From: Dactylonectria macrodidyma | Lineage: Eukaryota > Ascomycota > Sordariomycetes > Hypocreales > Nectriaceae | DNA length: 64,000 nucleotides | Direction of reading: 5' to 3' | Assembly: GCA_020744425.1 (NCBI GenBank) | Contig: JAGMUV010000006.1 | Coordinates: 372,001-436,000 of the forward strand | Part shown: positions 22,961 through 35,253 of the stretch, piece after piece | Layout: each line of letters begins with the position of its first letter | Numbering within the stretch: the stretch's first letter is position 1 | Made by a program: the position numbers and the translations under genes | The notes under the pieces: generated by a model | Database searches by the model: none | Told to the model about the DNA's origin: nothing | Seen by the model: the letters and a program-made list of their open reading frames with translations, nothing else

Positions 22961-24678
22961 TTAAATATCCTTTCGATCAATCGAGGCAGCCTTGGTTGAG
23001 GCCACCTTCTCCGCGTCCGCAATAACCTCATCGTCAAAAACCGCTGCAATTGCCTCCAGACTGCGTCCCGAGGTCTCAGGAAAGATGAAATAAACACAAG
23101 CAAGCTCCACGCAGAGCCAACCGACGTAGACACCATAGTATTTCCAGGCCAGGGCTTGAAGTCCAATGGGATTCACAAACGCGTTGATAAAACTCGCGCC
23201 TTTGCCGAAGAACATCAGCACGGAGAAGCCCTTGGCTCGGATGGGGTAAGGCAAGATCTCGACTGGGTAAGAGTAAAGCAAGGCGTTGAAGGCAAAGTTG
23301 AAGAAGACGTAGAAGAGGAAGAGCATAGCGAGTACTCCTTTGCCGGCTGCCTTGTCGCCACGCTCGTTGAACAAACCAGCGCAAAGAGTCTGACTGGCAA
23401 ACACGAGAAGCATACCAGTGACTGAGATCAAGAACTGAGTGCGGCGCTTGAGTCGTCCAGATGCAAACGCTGACGCAACTGATGTGATCCAGTTGAAGAT
23501 CATGAGGCATCCGTTGATGATGTTGGCGTCGCGAGCACTAGTGATGCCTACAGTCTCCAGCACTCGCGCGAGGTAGTACGAGACGAGCCCATTACCGCTC
23601 CACTGGGAAAATAATCCCAAGAGAATAATAACAAGAAGGCGCCGGCGGTTTCCTGGAGTCTTGAGGAGAGCCTTCCAGCCGGTGGCGTTGGCAATCTCGG
23701 CCTCGATAACCCCGCGCATCTGGCGAAACTCGACATCTACAAACTCAGATGACTCATCACCTTCCGCATGATACTTGATCAAGAAAGCCTTGGCCTGGTC
23801 GGCGCGTCCCTTGGCGATGAGGAATCGCGGTGATTCCGGGAGGAACCAGATGGCGAGGATCTGGACCAGAGCTGGCGCCGCTTGCAGGTACGACGGGATG
23901 CGCCAGGCCCAGTCGTTGGGGATTCGAAAGGTGCCGAACGTGGTCCAAGCCGCAGCTACAGCGCCGAGATACCACGAAGTTTGGTACAGAGATGTTGCGA
24001 CTTGACGATCCTTGGGGTGGGCCAGCTCGCCGATGAGCATGGGCGCATATGTGTTGGCAAACACGAGCCCAAAGCCAATGATAAAACGAGAAATGAGAAA
24101 CATAGCAACTACATTGTAGGTGTCTTGTAAGTTTCTCTCCTTTGAAGTTATGGTCGCTATTAATGCGCGTGGATGACTTACTGTGTACTGAGGCACCTTG
24201 AATCACTCCTCCAATCAGCATAATGACAGCGCCAAAAAAGATACCCATGCGGCGGCCCCATCGATCACCAACCATGCTAATAAATGGCGTGGCAACGATG
24301 CAACCCAGACCAAGAATAGCACTGAGAAGTCCCAGAGTGCTTCCTCGAGGGCTGTCAAAGTCTAGACACAGCAAAATTGCTCGTCAGCAATGTGTTCAAG
24401 AACCCATTTATACTTGACTTACACGCGTCCCAAGCGGGGACAGCTTGCAGTCCATTCATCATGGCACCGTCAAAGCCCAGTGTGACGGCCGGCACTAAAC
24501 ATCCTGGGATGATGAGGAGATAGAGACGAAACAGATTCGAGGTTCGGTAGAAGGGCGGTGTTTCGTGGGCGAGCTTCTGGATACGCGCATCCAGGCATTG
24601 AATGGTTGTATCATCTCCCGTTGTGTCATTGACATAGGAGGCAGTGGGATTCTTTTCGTTCGACTGAGCGGAAGCCAT
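22961..24678 (-). CDS. MFS sugar transporter, SP family (second of two)
   Basis: 527-residue SP-family permease. The start is the ATG at 24678; upstream in-frame residues lack an ATG. Exons 24678-24423, 24361-24182 and 24108-22961; introns of 61 and 73 nt with phases closing. Signatures: LGFDGAMMNGLQ in helix 1, GDRWGRRMGIFFG, ISRFIIGFGLVFANTYAPML, FLPESPRFLI, LFSQWSGNGLVSYYL, a PVEILPYPIRAKG loop, and FIFPETSGRSLEAI. The organisation differs from the first porter (two introns, not six), so this is not a recent tandem duplicate. It shares a divergent 835-bp promoter with the GH3 beta-glucosidase, which suggests import of a sugar or glucoside handled inside the cell by that enzyme. Confidence 0.93.
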
Positions 24679-24774
24679 TGTGTCAAGGTTGCCCAAAGAG
24701 CAACTATAAGTTGAAGATCTGAGCTGCCCGGGAGAGTGGTAACGAGTTCATTCATCGACGACGGGCATGCTGGA

Positions 24775-24781
24775 TTATATA
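24775..24781 (-). promoter_or_regulatory. TATA box of second sugar porter
   Basis: TATATAA on the minus strand, about 100 bases upstream of the ATG at 24678, within the range usual for TATA-containing fungal promoters. Confidence 0.45.
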
Positions 24782-25070
24782 GAAAGCAGCAACTGGTATG
24801 GTGCATTAGTTGGCGATGTTGGGGAAACCCTTTTCGACCTCCTTAGCGAGTGCAGATCGCGCCATCATTGGCGAAACTTGGTCATGCTAGGGTGCCGGCC
24901 AGTGTTGTTACCACCTCACATCCGACATTCTTGGGGTCTATACCGAGACTGACGAAGCCTCCAGGCTCAGGCTAATCAACAGTCCAGTCACAGTGCCCAA
25001 TAGTCGAAACTATGCCAGGGTCTAGACAATGTCATATGATGACGAAAGACGACTCCGGCATCGTCCCGAG

Positions 25071-25078
25071 CCCCGGGG
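25071..25078. promoter_or_regulatory. Palindromic CreA-type site CCCCGGGG
   Basis: Perfect 8-bp palindrome giving the SYGGRG word CCGGGG on both strands, in the middle of the divergent transporter/beta-glucosidase promoter. Carbon-catabolite repression of both genes is inferred. Confidence 0.4.
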
Positions 25079-25513
25079 ATTGAAGACGGCAACAGGGGGT
25101 AAAATGCGGAGACCAATTATATCTCAAGTTCGCCGATGCGGGGCCGAAGTCTCGGCGACTTTCGGCCATGAACCAATAGTATGGGTCATATTCCGAGATC
25201 TCCTTGGACGGCTGGGCATTGCGTGACCAACTGACTCGCTTTTCACAGCCAAAACATCCCACTCACCGAGGGGAATAACATGTCCGGGATAGAAGAGTGT
25301 CATCTCGAGGACACGCTCGATGAGATGTGATAATTGACCATCTCATGTGGGGCGTGTACGGCAACTGCAAAGTACATAAGCGGTGCCCATGCGGAGAATG
25401 CACTCAGAGACCGAATTCAGTCTCTACGTCCATTCGGTAGATGATACCCGAGTTCGGCCTCGATCTCATTCTTTTGACTCCCCTCGCCTGTTTCTCTTAA
25501 GTCTGTGATCATC

Positions 25514-28250
25514 ATGGCCCCTGCCGTCGATATCCCTGCTCTGCTCTCGGAACTCACTCTTGAGGAAAAGATTTCTTTGCTTGCTGGCGTGGACTGGTGG
25601 CGCACAGCAATTATTAAACGAGATGGTGTATTCGTACCGCACATTAAGGTAAATTCTCCCGCTCGGAATTGGGGTCGCTCGTTTTTCTTGAACAAGAGAC
25701 TCCAGCGTTGCGTTGAGGCCCAGTCGGTGTTTCAAAGAGAGCCTGCTAATATCGTGCCAGTTCACAGATGGCCCCAACGGAGCACGTGGCGAGAGCTACG
25801 TATCCGGCATCAAGGCCGCATGTTTCCCATGCGGGACTTCTCTCGGCTCGACATTTGATAGCTCGCTCCTGGAGAAGATCGGAGCGGCAGTGGCTAAAGA
25901 GGCAGAGACAAAGTCTGCAAACGTCCTGCTGGGACCGACTCTCAACGTGATTCGTTCCCCGTTAGGCGGACGCAACTACGAGACCTACAGCGAGGATCCA
26001 CTAGTACTGGGAACACTGGCGGCTGCATATGTGCGAGGCTGTCAGTCAGAGGGCAAGATTGCTGCAACCCCGAAGCACTTTGTTGCCAATGATGCGGAAA
26101 ATCAGCGCACGACGCTAAGCGTTGAGGTTGACGAGCAGACGCTGCGAGAAATTTACCTAAAGCCGTTTCAGCTAGTTGTCAAGCTTTCTGATCCCTGGTG
26201 CTTCATGTCGAGGTAAACGATGTCCCTGCGTCTGGTTTCTAGTACATCGGAGATGGCATCGACTAACGCACGCCATAGTTACAACCGAGTACAAGGCACA
26301 TACGTCGCCGATAGTTCGCGGCTCATCAACGGCGTCTTAAGAAATGAATGGGGATTCAAAGGCCCGGTTATCTCGGATTGGATGGGGACGTATTCTTCTG
26401 GACCTGGTATCAACGCAAGCGTCGACGTCGAGATGCCTGGCCCACCAAAGTGGAGGACGCCAGAAGTCGTGTCCAACCTTGTGCAAGATGGTTCAGTCTC
26501 GGAAGAGACTATCACAAACAGTGCCAGGAGGATACTGGAGCTTGCTCAACGCCTTGGACGCTTCGAGGACCCGGGAGAACCTCCTGAACGTGCCGTGGAG
26601 GACGCTGAGCGGGATGCTCTGATCAAGAACGCTGGAGCTGATGGTATTGTCCTCCTTCAGAACAAAGCTGATGTGCTTCCCATTCCCAAAGGTGCTTCGG
26701 TAGCCCTTATCGGCCATCATGCAAGATCAGTCGTGCTCGGTGGAGGTGGAAGCGCTCGAGTTGACGCCGTGCACGCTATAACACCCGTCGAAGGGTTCGA
26801 AAAGCTAGGCTATCGCACAAATGTGGCTCTCGGAGTCCCAGTCTTTGGCGCAGTCCCTCACGCCGACCCGTCCATCGTCTTTGGTTCCGGGAACAAGGAG
26901 CATTCGACAGAGCCTGTCAAGCTAGAATGGTTCAATGGCTCTATTATCGGACAGAACCTCGTACACGAAGAGCTCCGACCTCAGGCCGAATATATGATCA
27001 AGGAGCAATGGCCCGAATATCTAGACAAGGTGGAGTATTGCACACGCATCACCTTTGACCTCGTCGCACCATCCACGGGAGACGCTATTTTCTCCGTCAT
27101 CAGTACCGGTCAAGCTAAGTGCTACATCGACGGCCAATTGGTGTTTGAGCGACCACAGGAAACGAAGCTGCGACCTGAGTCATTCTATTTCTTCAAAAAG
27201 CAGCTTGAGAGGCGCTTCAATCACCACTTAGAGAGCGGTAAGCGATATGCCATCAAGCTAGAGTCATGGGCTTGCGATCCAGACATTCTCAACGCAGCGC
27301 CTCTGTTTGGCAAGATGTTCCAGGGAAGTGCGTTGCGCTTCCACGAAAAGATAGATCTGGAGGGACGCTTGGAGGAGGCTAAAAAGACCGCAAAGGAAAG
27401 CGACTACGCAGTTGTCTGCGTGGGCACGACGAACGAAATCGAGTCTGAAGGGTTCGATCGCGACTCCCTGGATCTGACGCTTGAGCAATATCTCCTCATC
27501 GACGCCGTGACTGCCTCAAATCCGAAGACGGTAGTCGTCAACTTCTCAGGCGCTCCCGTTAGTTTCACCCAGTTCGTGAACACTGTACCTGCGATTGTCC
27601 AGGCATGGTTCCCAGGCCAAGAGGCTGGCGACTCGCTCGCAGCGGTATTGACGGGGCTTGCGAATCCAAGTGGCAAGCTGCCGTTGTCATGGCCCAAAAA
27701 GCTGGAAGACAACTCGTCGTATGGGAACTTTCCGGCAACTTCTGATGATATTCTGCGGTATGCCGAGGGTCTCAATGTTGGGTATCGGTGGTATGATCGA
27801 CAACATAGTCCGGAGCCTCTCTTCCCCTTCGGATTCGGCCTCTCGTATACCGACTTCACTATCACTGGCGCCTCGGTTGAAGGCTCAAACAGTATTCTAC
27901 ATCCAAATGGCCATATCAATATTACGGCGAAGATCACAAATACCGGCAGTCGTAGTGGCAAAACAGTTGTCCAATTCTACACAGCAAGCCCAGCGGGTAC
28001 CAATATCCCCGGTCACACAAGGCCCGTCAAAGAACTCCAAGCCTTTTCCAAGGTTGAGATTGTGCCAGGAGAAAGTAAAACCGTTAGTGTACAATTGGAT
28101 AAGTACAGCGTCAGCGTGTATGATGCAAAGAGCGAGCACTGGCACGCCGAAAAGGGAGAATACCGGGTCTTGGTCGGGTTTTCAAGCGTAGACATTGCTC
28201 AAACAGTCTCATTCTCGGTAGCTGAAAGCTTTACTTGGACGGGTATCTGA
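25514..28250 (+). CDS. GH3 beta-glucosidase with PA14 domain, intracellular type
   Basis: 852-residue glycoside hydrolase family 3 enzyme that releases terminal beta-glucose from oligosaccharides or glucosides. Exons 25514-25648, 25761-26212 and 26279-28250 (introns 112 and 66 nt). Order: GH3 N-terminal barrel with TDGPNGARGE, GGRNYETYSEDPLVLG and PKHFVANDAENQR; the nucleophile D229 in VISDWMGTYSSG; the GH3 C-terminal domain interrupted by a PA14 module (about residues 407-545); E584 in NEIESEGFDRDSLDL as candidate acid/base; PFGFGLSYTDF; and a C-terminal Fn3-like domain (about 745-850). This is the Kluyveromyces-type beta-glucosidase I architecture. There is no signal peptide, so the substrate must be imported, which fits the adjacent porters. 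A Zn2Cys6 regulator follows tail to tail. Confidence 0.95.
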
Positions 28251-28441
28251 GACTAGAGACTTCTCCGGGGCCTATCGATGCTGGATCTTCTGTATATAGT
28301 TCTGATAAAGACGAATTTGAAAAGATCCAAGCAAAATCATCCGGAATATTTGTGCTTGGAATCTGGATTTGGGGACTAGTGTGTGCCGACATTGCTATCG
28401 TCGAGTTGTCGGGAGAATGTATCCCTTCGACCGCAGGAGCT

Positions 28442-30368
28442 TCAGGGACAAGAAGCGATTCGATCCCCGGGCGGCGACCTTGAATTTACGTTAGAACCTG
28501 ATGCTTCAAAAAGAAGATAGGGATGAATGAGAGCAAAAGACATACCTGCGGTTTGCGACTCGAACTTCTCATAATAACTGCCCAGGTATAACATCTGCCC
28601 GAGAAGGCGGGGGTTCTGATCAAACAGCTTGGCCCATGAAGATGTGTTTTGGCTACAAATCTTTCTGAATGCTTCGAGATTTTGGAGCTTTTGTCATTCA
28701 TCAGCACGTTGACTTGCATATTAAGGGATCGCACTGTTTACTTACCACCCAAATGAACATGCGCGTATGATACTTGACGCGCCTAATACACGACAACAGT
28801 GTGGCTGCTTCCGTTCGCAACCGGTCAGCAGCCTCCATCGACGGAGCCGAGAGGAATGCGTGGGTGTTAACCACCGTGGCGAGAGTCAAGATCTTGCCAA
28901 TAGACAGATTATGCAGGTCAAAGCCGTCCTGCTCCCACGTGTATCGAACAATAGCCACGATAGCGGAGGCGTGCTGGTGGCATTCCCTGGCTAGAGTTTC
29001 CATTGAAGATCCAACTTGGTCGTCTACCGTCGAACAAGAGTCTCTCCACCACGTGTACTTGAGGGCGTGGAAATGGATAAGTTGACCCACGTGATGGTGG
29101 AGGAGATGCATGTATGCAAACTTGCGTAGCGTATCGTGTTCCTTGTGATGCTCCAAGTTGGCAGTAGTGTATAGTAGGGAAGGATCTCGTGAGGAGGCGT
29201 AGATGTTGAAGCGCGTCCGTACTTCTTCAAACGTAGTGTTTGAATCCCCATTGAAGTACACTTGACAGACTTCAACCAACATGCCAGATAACTTCAGCGT
29301 CTCTTGGCTCACATTGGCGCTGTTGTACCTGTTTAGGCCACCGTCCGTTGAGGCATAGGTGCCTTTCTTCAACGCCCAAAACGCATCGTCGCCGAGCATC
29401 GTTGGGATTTTATCTTGGGGTGAGAACTGGGGTGGCAGGCGCAGCGGGAACGAGACGAGTCGGTCCATTAACACCATTGTACATACAAGACGTCGGTACA
29501 TCTCTGAAGTGACGGAGTTTTCTTCGAGCTGGTTGTCGAGGAGGCGGAGAGCCCTCAACATGTTGGTAGCAAAACCTGCCATCTAGTTAGCATTCCCGTT
29601 GATGGTTCAATTGATTCAGGTCTCACCGAGGTATACATATGACTGTCTTGATCCCCCAAAGGTAATTTTGTATGTGCTCAAGAGAATGTAGGCTTGAATC
29701 GCGGTGATGGATGGCCAGTCGAACTCTTGCTGCAGGAGCTTCCGAGCATGTTCGAAAAGGACCTCGCCGCGATGAGACGGAGGCAACTCTTCGCCAAAGG
29801 GCGCAAGCGAGAACCTTGCATATGATTAGATAGAGGCCAGGTCGATGGTGCAAAGGCATTGCTTGTAAGACATACCGGATACTAAGTGCCATCATGGAGT
29901 ACAAGATGAGCTTGGGAGTTTGCCCGACTGCGTAGTCCTTGAGGAACAATTCCTCATCAAACATGAAATGGACATCACTGAAGTTGCTAAAGTAGAGCAG
30001 GATAAGCGAGTGAGTAAACTCGCCTTCCCGCAGAATATCTTCCGGTCGGCCACGGCCAAAATCGAGGTCATGAGTGTCCTGGTTGAGATGGTAGGCGACT
30101 GGAGACTGGGCACTGGGAGCCGATAGGTTGTGACTCCTCTGTGAAGGCTGTGGCGAAGGCAGTGATCGCGCTGGCCTGGACGCCTGTGGGAGATATGAAC
30201 AGTGGACATTTCGGTTTAAACATCGTTCACAGCTGAGGTCGGGTTCTTTGACCCTGCATTTTAATTTGCTGGAACTGATGGCTAGTTAACGCAAATTGAA
30301 AAGCCGGTACAGAAAATGACAACAAATGGATAGACTTACCGGCATAAATTACAGGCAATGCGACGCAT
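28442..30368 (-). CDS. Zn2Cys6 fungal transcription factor
   Basis: 547-residue regulator. Six exons: 30368-30340, 30274-29876, 29814-29627, 29575-28746, 28687-28546 and 28497-28442; all introns 48-65 nt with closing phases. The ATG at 30368 leaves only five residues before the zinc cluster. The acceptor at 30275 was chosen because it restores CNLCRSSKLKC and so the canonical spacing C6-x2-C9-x6-C16-x8-C25-x2-C28-x6-C35; the next AG downstream would delete two residues. The middle region has YFSNFSDVHFMFDEELFL, GEVLFEHARKLL and VYLGFATNMLRALRLL, as in the Fungal_trans domain. It lies between the GH3 enzyme (tail to tail) and an MFS transporter (head to head, 1.25 kb), and is the obvious candidate regulator of this sugar-use group. 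Confidence 0.9.
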
Positions 30369-31617
30369 TATTCTGTATCCAGACGCAGAACGGTTTCGCT
30401 TAACTGAAGGCGGGGAGGCGAGGACATCCTCAATCTCGAAGAAGACGGATCAAATCAGAGCACGTGATGCTTCCCCAAACACGTGGGTCCTGGTCTCGGG
30501 AGTGAGCCGAGTCGTCAATTTCTCCCACTCTTAGTTGCTTTCCATCAACTTGAAGAAAACAAAAAGAGGCGTTTCCTAGGGCCGTTCGTTATCAGTTCAA
30601 CGAATAATAACTAATGTGAGATGCAGAGTGACTAGGTAATTTGAGGTTTTGGGGAAGACTATTGCTGCAGCTGAGCCCACCCTCACCGGTTCATTATGAA
30701 CGCCTCATCTTGTGATGGGGAACTTCAGAGCCGCAATTCCAGCAAGCGGCGGCAGAATGTTTCCATTCAAGCACTATATGCTTTGTACTGCTATGTGTTA
30801 TTCCTCCAATCGGCTCAGCTCATGACTCTCTCCTGCTGGGTCGTTTCATCAGGCTACCATGATCCATTTCAGCAATTCGTCACATCTCCCCGGTGTCCAA
30901 TGGCCATCAACTAATCAAATCTGCTTTGATGCCACTCGTATATGCATTCCGATAACGTTTCCGAATCTAGACCTACGAAAACTCATCTGTTTCCGGGCTG
31001 AGACTTGCCGTATATCCGAGTTGCAACGGCATTGCCTGACAATCTGGGTGGGAGCCGGTTGACGCGAGTCGTGGCCAAATTGCACCATCCAGGCGCATTG
31101 GCACGTTTTCCGCTTGACCATGGTCCAGCCTAACGCGTCGCGAGCTCGCGATCGCACGCCGCAAAGGCGTATCGAAGTGGGATTGCAACGCTGATGGACA
31201 ATTGCACGGTTAATCCGCTGTTAATTGCAGGCCTGTAGCCCTGATCGAGCATCTCTTCTCCACTCACCCCAGTTGTCCCGCATGATCTAACTCATCCAGA
31301 CGCTACGTTTACGAACAACCAAAAGATCGAGTGGAGTATGTCGGTCGATTATACGTGGTATCCCACCTAGTGAGACAAGGCGAGGATGCAATCCCCATCA
31401 TCATATTCCAGGCCTCGAACTCGACATCAGACTATGTGAAAGATAAGGAAAAAATTACACCGGTTCCCCATGTCGAGTTCTAGACCCTGCGTGCGGGAAT
31501 CGGGCTCTATAAATAAGCTTAGCTGGACGTCTGACACATCGCTCCTTCTGCCCTGCATCTCGGCTCACGAACCGCATCTCCTACAAGGCTGAACAGATTC
31601 AGAACCACATCTTCACC
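30369..31617. other. Divergent intergenic region, Zn2Cys6 / MFS
   Basis: 1.25 kb between two head-to-head genes. No gene recognised. TATAAATA lies at 31508-31515 about 105 bases before the MFS ATG. Otherwise of mixed composition without clear repeats. Confidence 0.5.
31508..31515 (+). promoter_or_regulatory. TATA box of the 31618 MFS gene
   Basis: TATAAATA about 105 bases upstream of the start codon at 31618, in a C/T-bounded context typical of a strong, regulated fungal promoter. Confidence 0.55.
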
Positions 31618-33820
31618 ATGAGTTGGAAGTCTAAGTTTGGCCGTCTGGCCATCGCCAAGAAGCATCTGCGAAGCCCTGAAGAAAAGGCTTTTGTTCGGCG
31701 ACTTGACTTGTTTCTCATGACTTTTGGCTGTATATCTCAGGGCAAGTGGTCACACCTCCTTTGTAAGACCTGATGCTAACTGGGTATTTCCAGTTATCAA
31801 ATACCTTGACCAAACGAATATTACAACCGCGTTCGTAAGCGGCATGAAAGAGGACCTGGCCCTCAATGGAAACGAACTGAACTAGTACGTCTGAAATATC
31901 TGAATTATATTGACAATCACTCACTCACTCGTCGCAGTTTCACGGTATACTTCAACATCGGCTACTGCATCATGCTCATCCCGTCCCAAATCATCATGAC
32001 CTACGTACGTCCCAGTTTGTGGCTTCCAGGCCTCGAGATTATTTGGGGCGTCATCACCGGTCTCATCGCAATCGTCCATAATGCCAAACAAATCTATGCC
32101 CTGCGTTTCTTCCTGGGATTCTTGGAGAGCAGTGCTTGGCCAGGAATGATTACTTTACTGAGTAAGCTACCCTAATCGCCCCTCCAAATCCCTAGGCTTA
32201 AAAATTTCGGCACAAGCAAATACTAATGGCTGAGTAGTGTACTGGTACACCCCTTCAGAACTCGCCAAGAGGTATGGATCTCTCCATTACTGCTATAGAC
32301 TTCGTCTAATCTCTTCTTAGAATGGGATTCTATCACTCTGCGCGAGCTGTAGGCGGCATGATGTCTGGCGCCCTGCAGGTGGCAATCCTCAAGACTCTAG
32401 ATGGGAAAAACGGTCTCGAAGGATGGCGGTAAGTCTCAATCTTCTCCAACCTACCTTCCACCAGTTTCTGACATGTCGCGCAGCTGGCTATTCATCATCA
32501 ATTCGGTCATGACCGTTGTTCTGGGCTTCTTCGGCTTCGTTATGATCCCCGATACGCCCAACCAGCCCAACCCCTGGGCCAAGTGGTGGTTCACCGTCGA
32601 TCATGCCCGCATCGCGATGGAGAGGCTCGATCGATATGGTCGGGCCGAAGCGAAGAAGATTACCTGGGCTGCAACGAAGTGCGTACCCCATGTCATCATC
32701 ACAATAGTAGGACGCAGACTAACCAGGTTCCCCTCCAACTGAAGGCGTGCTAGTCGCATGTGGATCACATATTACATCCCGGTGTACTGGGTGGTAAGCG
32801 GTATGAGCGGTGGCGCGTTGGCCTACTTTGCCGTCTTTCTCAGGAACTTGTTCGACGCGCAGGGTAACCCAATCTGGTCCACGACTGAAGTCAACAGTAT
32901 CCCGATTGGAGGTGGTGCTGTCCAGGTCGTCTTCAGTGAGTTACAACGTCTTCCTTCCCATCACTGAAGGGAGGCTAATATCTGGCACAGTTTGGGTCTG
33001 GTGCATTCTGTCCGATCTCTTGCAAGTTCGTTGGCAGCTCATGGTGGTGCAAAGTAAGGGAAACACCAAGATATCCAAATAGTGCGTACTAATGACACTC
33101 GAATTTAGGTCTCATTGGTGTTATCCCTGCCGTCATCATGACTGCTTGGACGAGACACCCGGACACTATATCTCTAAACGCGGCCTACGCCAGTTACTTC
33201 ATCACATACGGAATCCAAGCGTCAGGACTCATCTTGCTGGCGTGGTTTACCGATATGTGAGCTTATATTTTTGAAGCCCCGAATGGATCTTGACTAACTC
33301 CAATTCAGGTACCCGAAAGAACCAGAGGTGCGATCTTTGGTTGTTGGCATCGCAGTTGTCGCCATCTACGCAGTCGACGCAGCCACCAATGTCCGCGTGT
33401 GGCCCGCCACCCAAGCTCCACACTGTAAGTTTTTCTTCCTGTGTTTTTTTTGCCGTCCATATTGCTAACTAAGGGTTTTCTTCACGCTAGATACCACTGG
33501 TTGGCCTGTCGTGCTCGGCATGTGGATCGGCGGTGTTCTTCTGATCTTGGGCTTGTGGCAGCTCGACACCCGTGTTGTTAAGTAAGTATCCCTGATGTCT
33601 CGTGCGCCGCGTATACCAAGCTGCTGGTACTCACTTCATTATGTCTTGTACTAACGATGCTTTTAACAGACCCCAGCAAAAGGCCGCCCGCGAAGCTGGC
33701 GAGACTGTTGCTCGTGCAAGCTCGGACGGAGGCAAGGAAAATCTGTCTGAGACAGATCTTGAGAAGAAGGGTTCAAACAGGCCGGGGCACGGTACAATCA
33801 AGGTCAATCAGATTGTTTAG
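31618..33820 (+). CDS. MFS transporter, anion:cation symporter (allantoate/DAL5) family
   Basis: 508-residue permease, unusually intron-rich. Twelve exons: 31618-31741, 31794-31884, 31938-32161, 32238-32271, 32321-32428, 32484-32678, 32754-32935, 32991-33053, 33109-33256, 33309-33424, 33491-33581 and 33670-33820; all phases close. The first intron begins G|GCAAGT, a GC-AG intron. The acceptor of the sixth intron is placed at 32753 because the earlier CCAG leads into a TGA. Signatures: RRLDLFLMTFGC, IKYLDQTNITTAFVSGMKEDL in helix 1, NIGYCIMLIPSQIIMTYVRP, RFFLGFLESSAWPG, STTEVNSIPIGGGAVQVVF, a cytoplasmic central loop and a charged C-terminal tail. Members import allantoate, pantothenate, nicotinate, dipeptides or sugar acids; the substrate is not readable. 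Tail to tail with the alcohol dehydrogenase. Confidence 0.92.
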
Positions 33821-34078
33821 CTTCGCCGTGCTCGCAGATTCAAGTCTCTCGATATGATCAGACCCCGATACGCGACATTCACTGAGAATCGAGGCTGTGT
33901 TATCTTTATCCGAGTGCTCCATGAGATTGTCTACCGAGAATTCTGCTTTCGTATCTTCATCATCAGGTCCTAGTCACTAAAGACAAGGCTCGCGCAACTC
34001 ATCTGTCCACTACTCCCTACTAGCCACAATAACCTTTGTTTGACTTTTTCGAGGAGCACAAATTTACCGAAACCGCTT

Positions 34079-35253
34079 TCATTGGGGAATTCTGACAACA
34101 ATTCTCCCTGTAATCTTGTCATTTTGGAGCCTATTGAAGATGCCGGGAATCTCTTCAAAGTCCAGGACTTCAACGGCGGGTTTGATCCTCCCCGTAGCGG
34201 CATACTGCAAGAGCTCGCTCATCTGGTCCTCTGTTCCGGTTGCAACACCCGTGACAGTGAGTGCTAGACGACGTAGTTAGCCTCTCCTCAACATCACATG
34301 AACAGGAAGACATCGTTTACCTCGCGCTGAACAGAGAGATGCGGGTACGGGAATGTCGAAGTCGTTGCGTGGAAGACCAACGGTGACAATGAGTCCCCTA
34401 TTTCGGACCAACTTGGGCGCGAGTTGAAACGCCGCCTCGGAGCCAGAGACTACGATGATGGAATGCGCGCCTTCGCCTGTGAGCTCCTTAACCCTTTTCT
34501 CGACGTCTTCCTCCGCAAAGTCGATGAAGTGCTGGGCGCCGCAGCTGAGGCTCAGGTCCCGTTTGGGCTGTCCAGCGTCAATGGCGATGACACGATATTC
34601 TCTCAGCCGGGCAATCTGGACGCCTATATGGCCAAGTCCCCCACCAGACCCGGATATGATAACCCAGTCGTCTTTTTCCAGTTGAGCATCGAGCTTTGAG
34701 ACTGCTCCTGCCATTGTGAGGCCGGCGCAGAGTAGCGGAGATGCCACTTCGCCAGGGACCTCATCTGGAATTCTCGTCAAATACCTCGCATCTGCGACGA
34801 CGTATTGCTGAAAAGTTCCCGATACCTGGCGTCCCGTGTTGATCTGGTTCGGGCAATTGTTGTGGAAGCCCTTTTGACAAACTGAACACTGGCCACAGGC
34901 ACTGTAGAGCCATTTGACGCCGACTCTCTGGCCGAGGAGGGATTCTTCGACTTTTTCGCCAAGCTTGACGACGATTCCCACACCTTCGTGGCCCACGATT
35001 GGCTTGTACGGGCCCCATCCGAGAAACGCTCTCACTTCCGAGCCACTGTGATCAAGATCATTATTTAGACTTGTCATATATAGAGAGCTTTTTTTGGATT
35101 CAATTACCAGATTCCGCTGAAGGCAAGTTTAACGAGAATCTCATTTGGTCCAGGTTCGTCAACTGGCACATCGTTGCGGATGTTGATTTCTGCAGAAGGT
35201 CCCGGATTCTCGATGACCGCCGCGGTCTGGAGTTTGCCTACGTTCACCGCCAT
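34079..35253 (-). CDS. Zinc-dependent alcohol dehydrogenase
   Basis: 351-residue medium-chain dehydrogenase that oxidises alcohols or reduces aldehydes with NAD(P), probably cytosolic. Exons 35253-35108, 35045-34321 and 34263-34079; introns of 62 and 57 nt. The first junction creates the zinc ligand C49 in SGICGSEVRAFLGWG. H68-E69 (VGHEGVG) follows, then the structural zinc site CGQCSVCQKGFHNNC, LCAGLTMAGA, and the Rossmann turn GSGGGLGHIGVQIA. It resembles the fungal ADH1-like/propanol-preferring group; the variant C-G-S-E instead of C-H-S-D suggests a distinct substrate range. It ends 258 bp from the MFS gene and may process what that transporter brings in. Confidence 0.92.

Larger units (their letters stand above)
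24679..25513. promoter_or_regulatory. Divergent promoter, sugar porter / GH3 beta-glucosidase
   Basis: 835 bases between two head-to-head genes. It contains the CCCCGGGG palindrome at 25071-25078 and further CreA-consensus words GCGGGG (25139-25144) and GTGGGG (about 25346-25351), plus a TATA box for the transporter. The layout implies co-induction by a shared sugar and repression by glucose. Confidence 0.6.

Noticed and set aside
19703..24678. The two sugar porters as a recent tandem duplication
   Set aside because: Different intron numbers (six versus two) at different sites and clearly divergent sequence argue against recent duplication.
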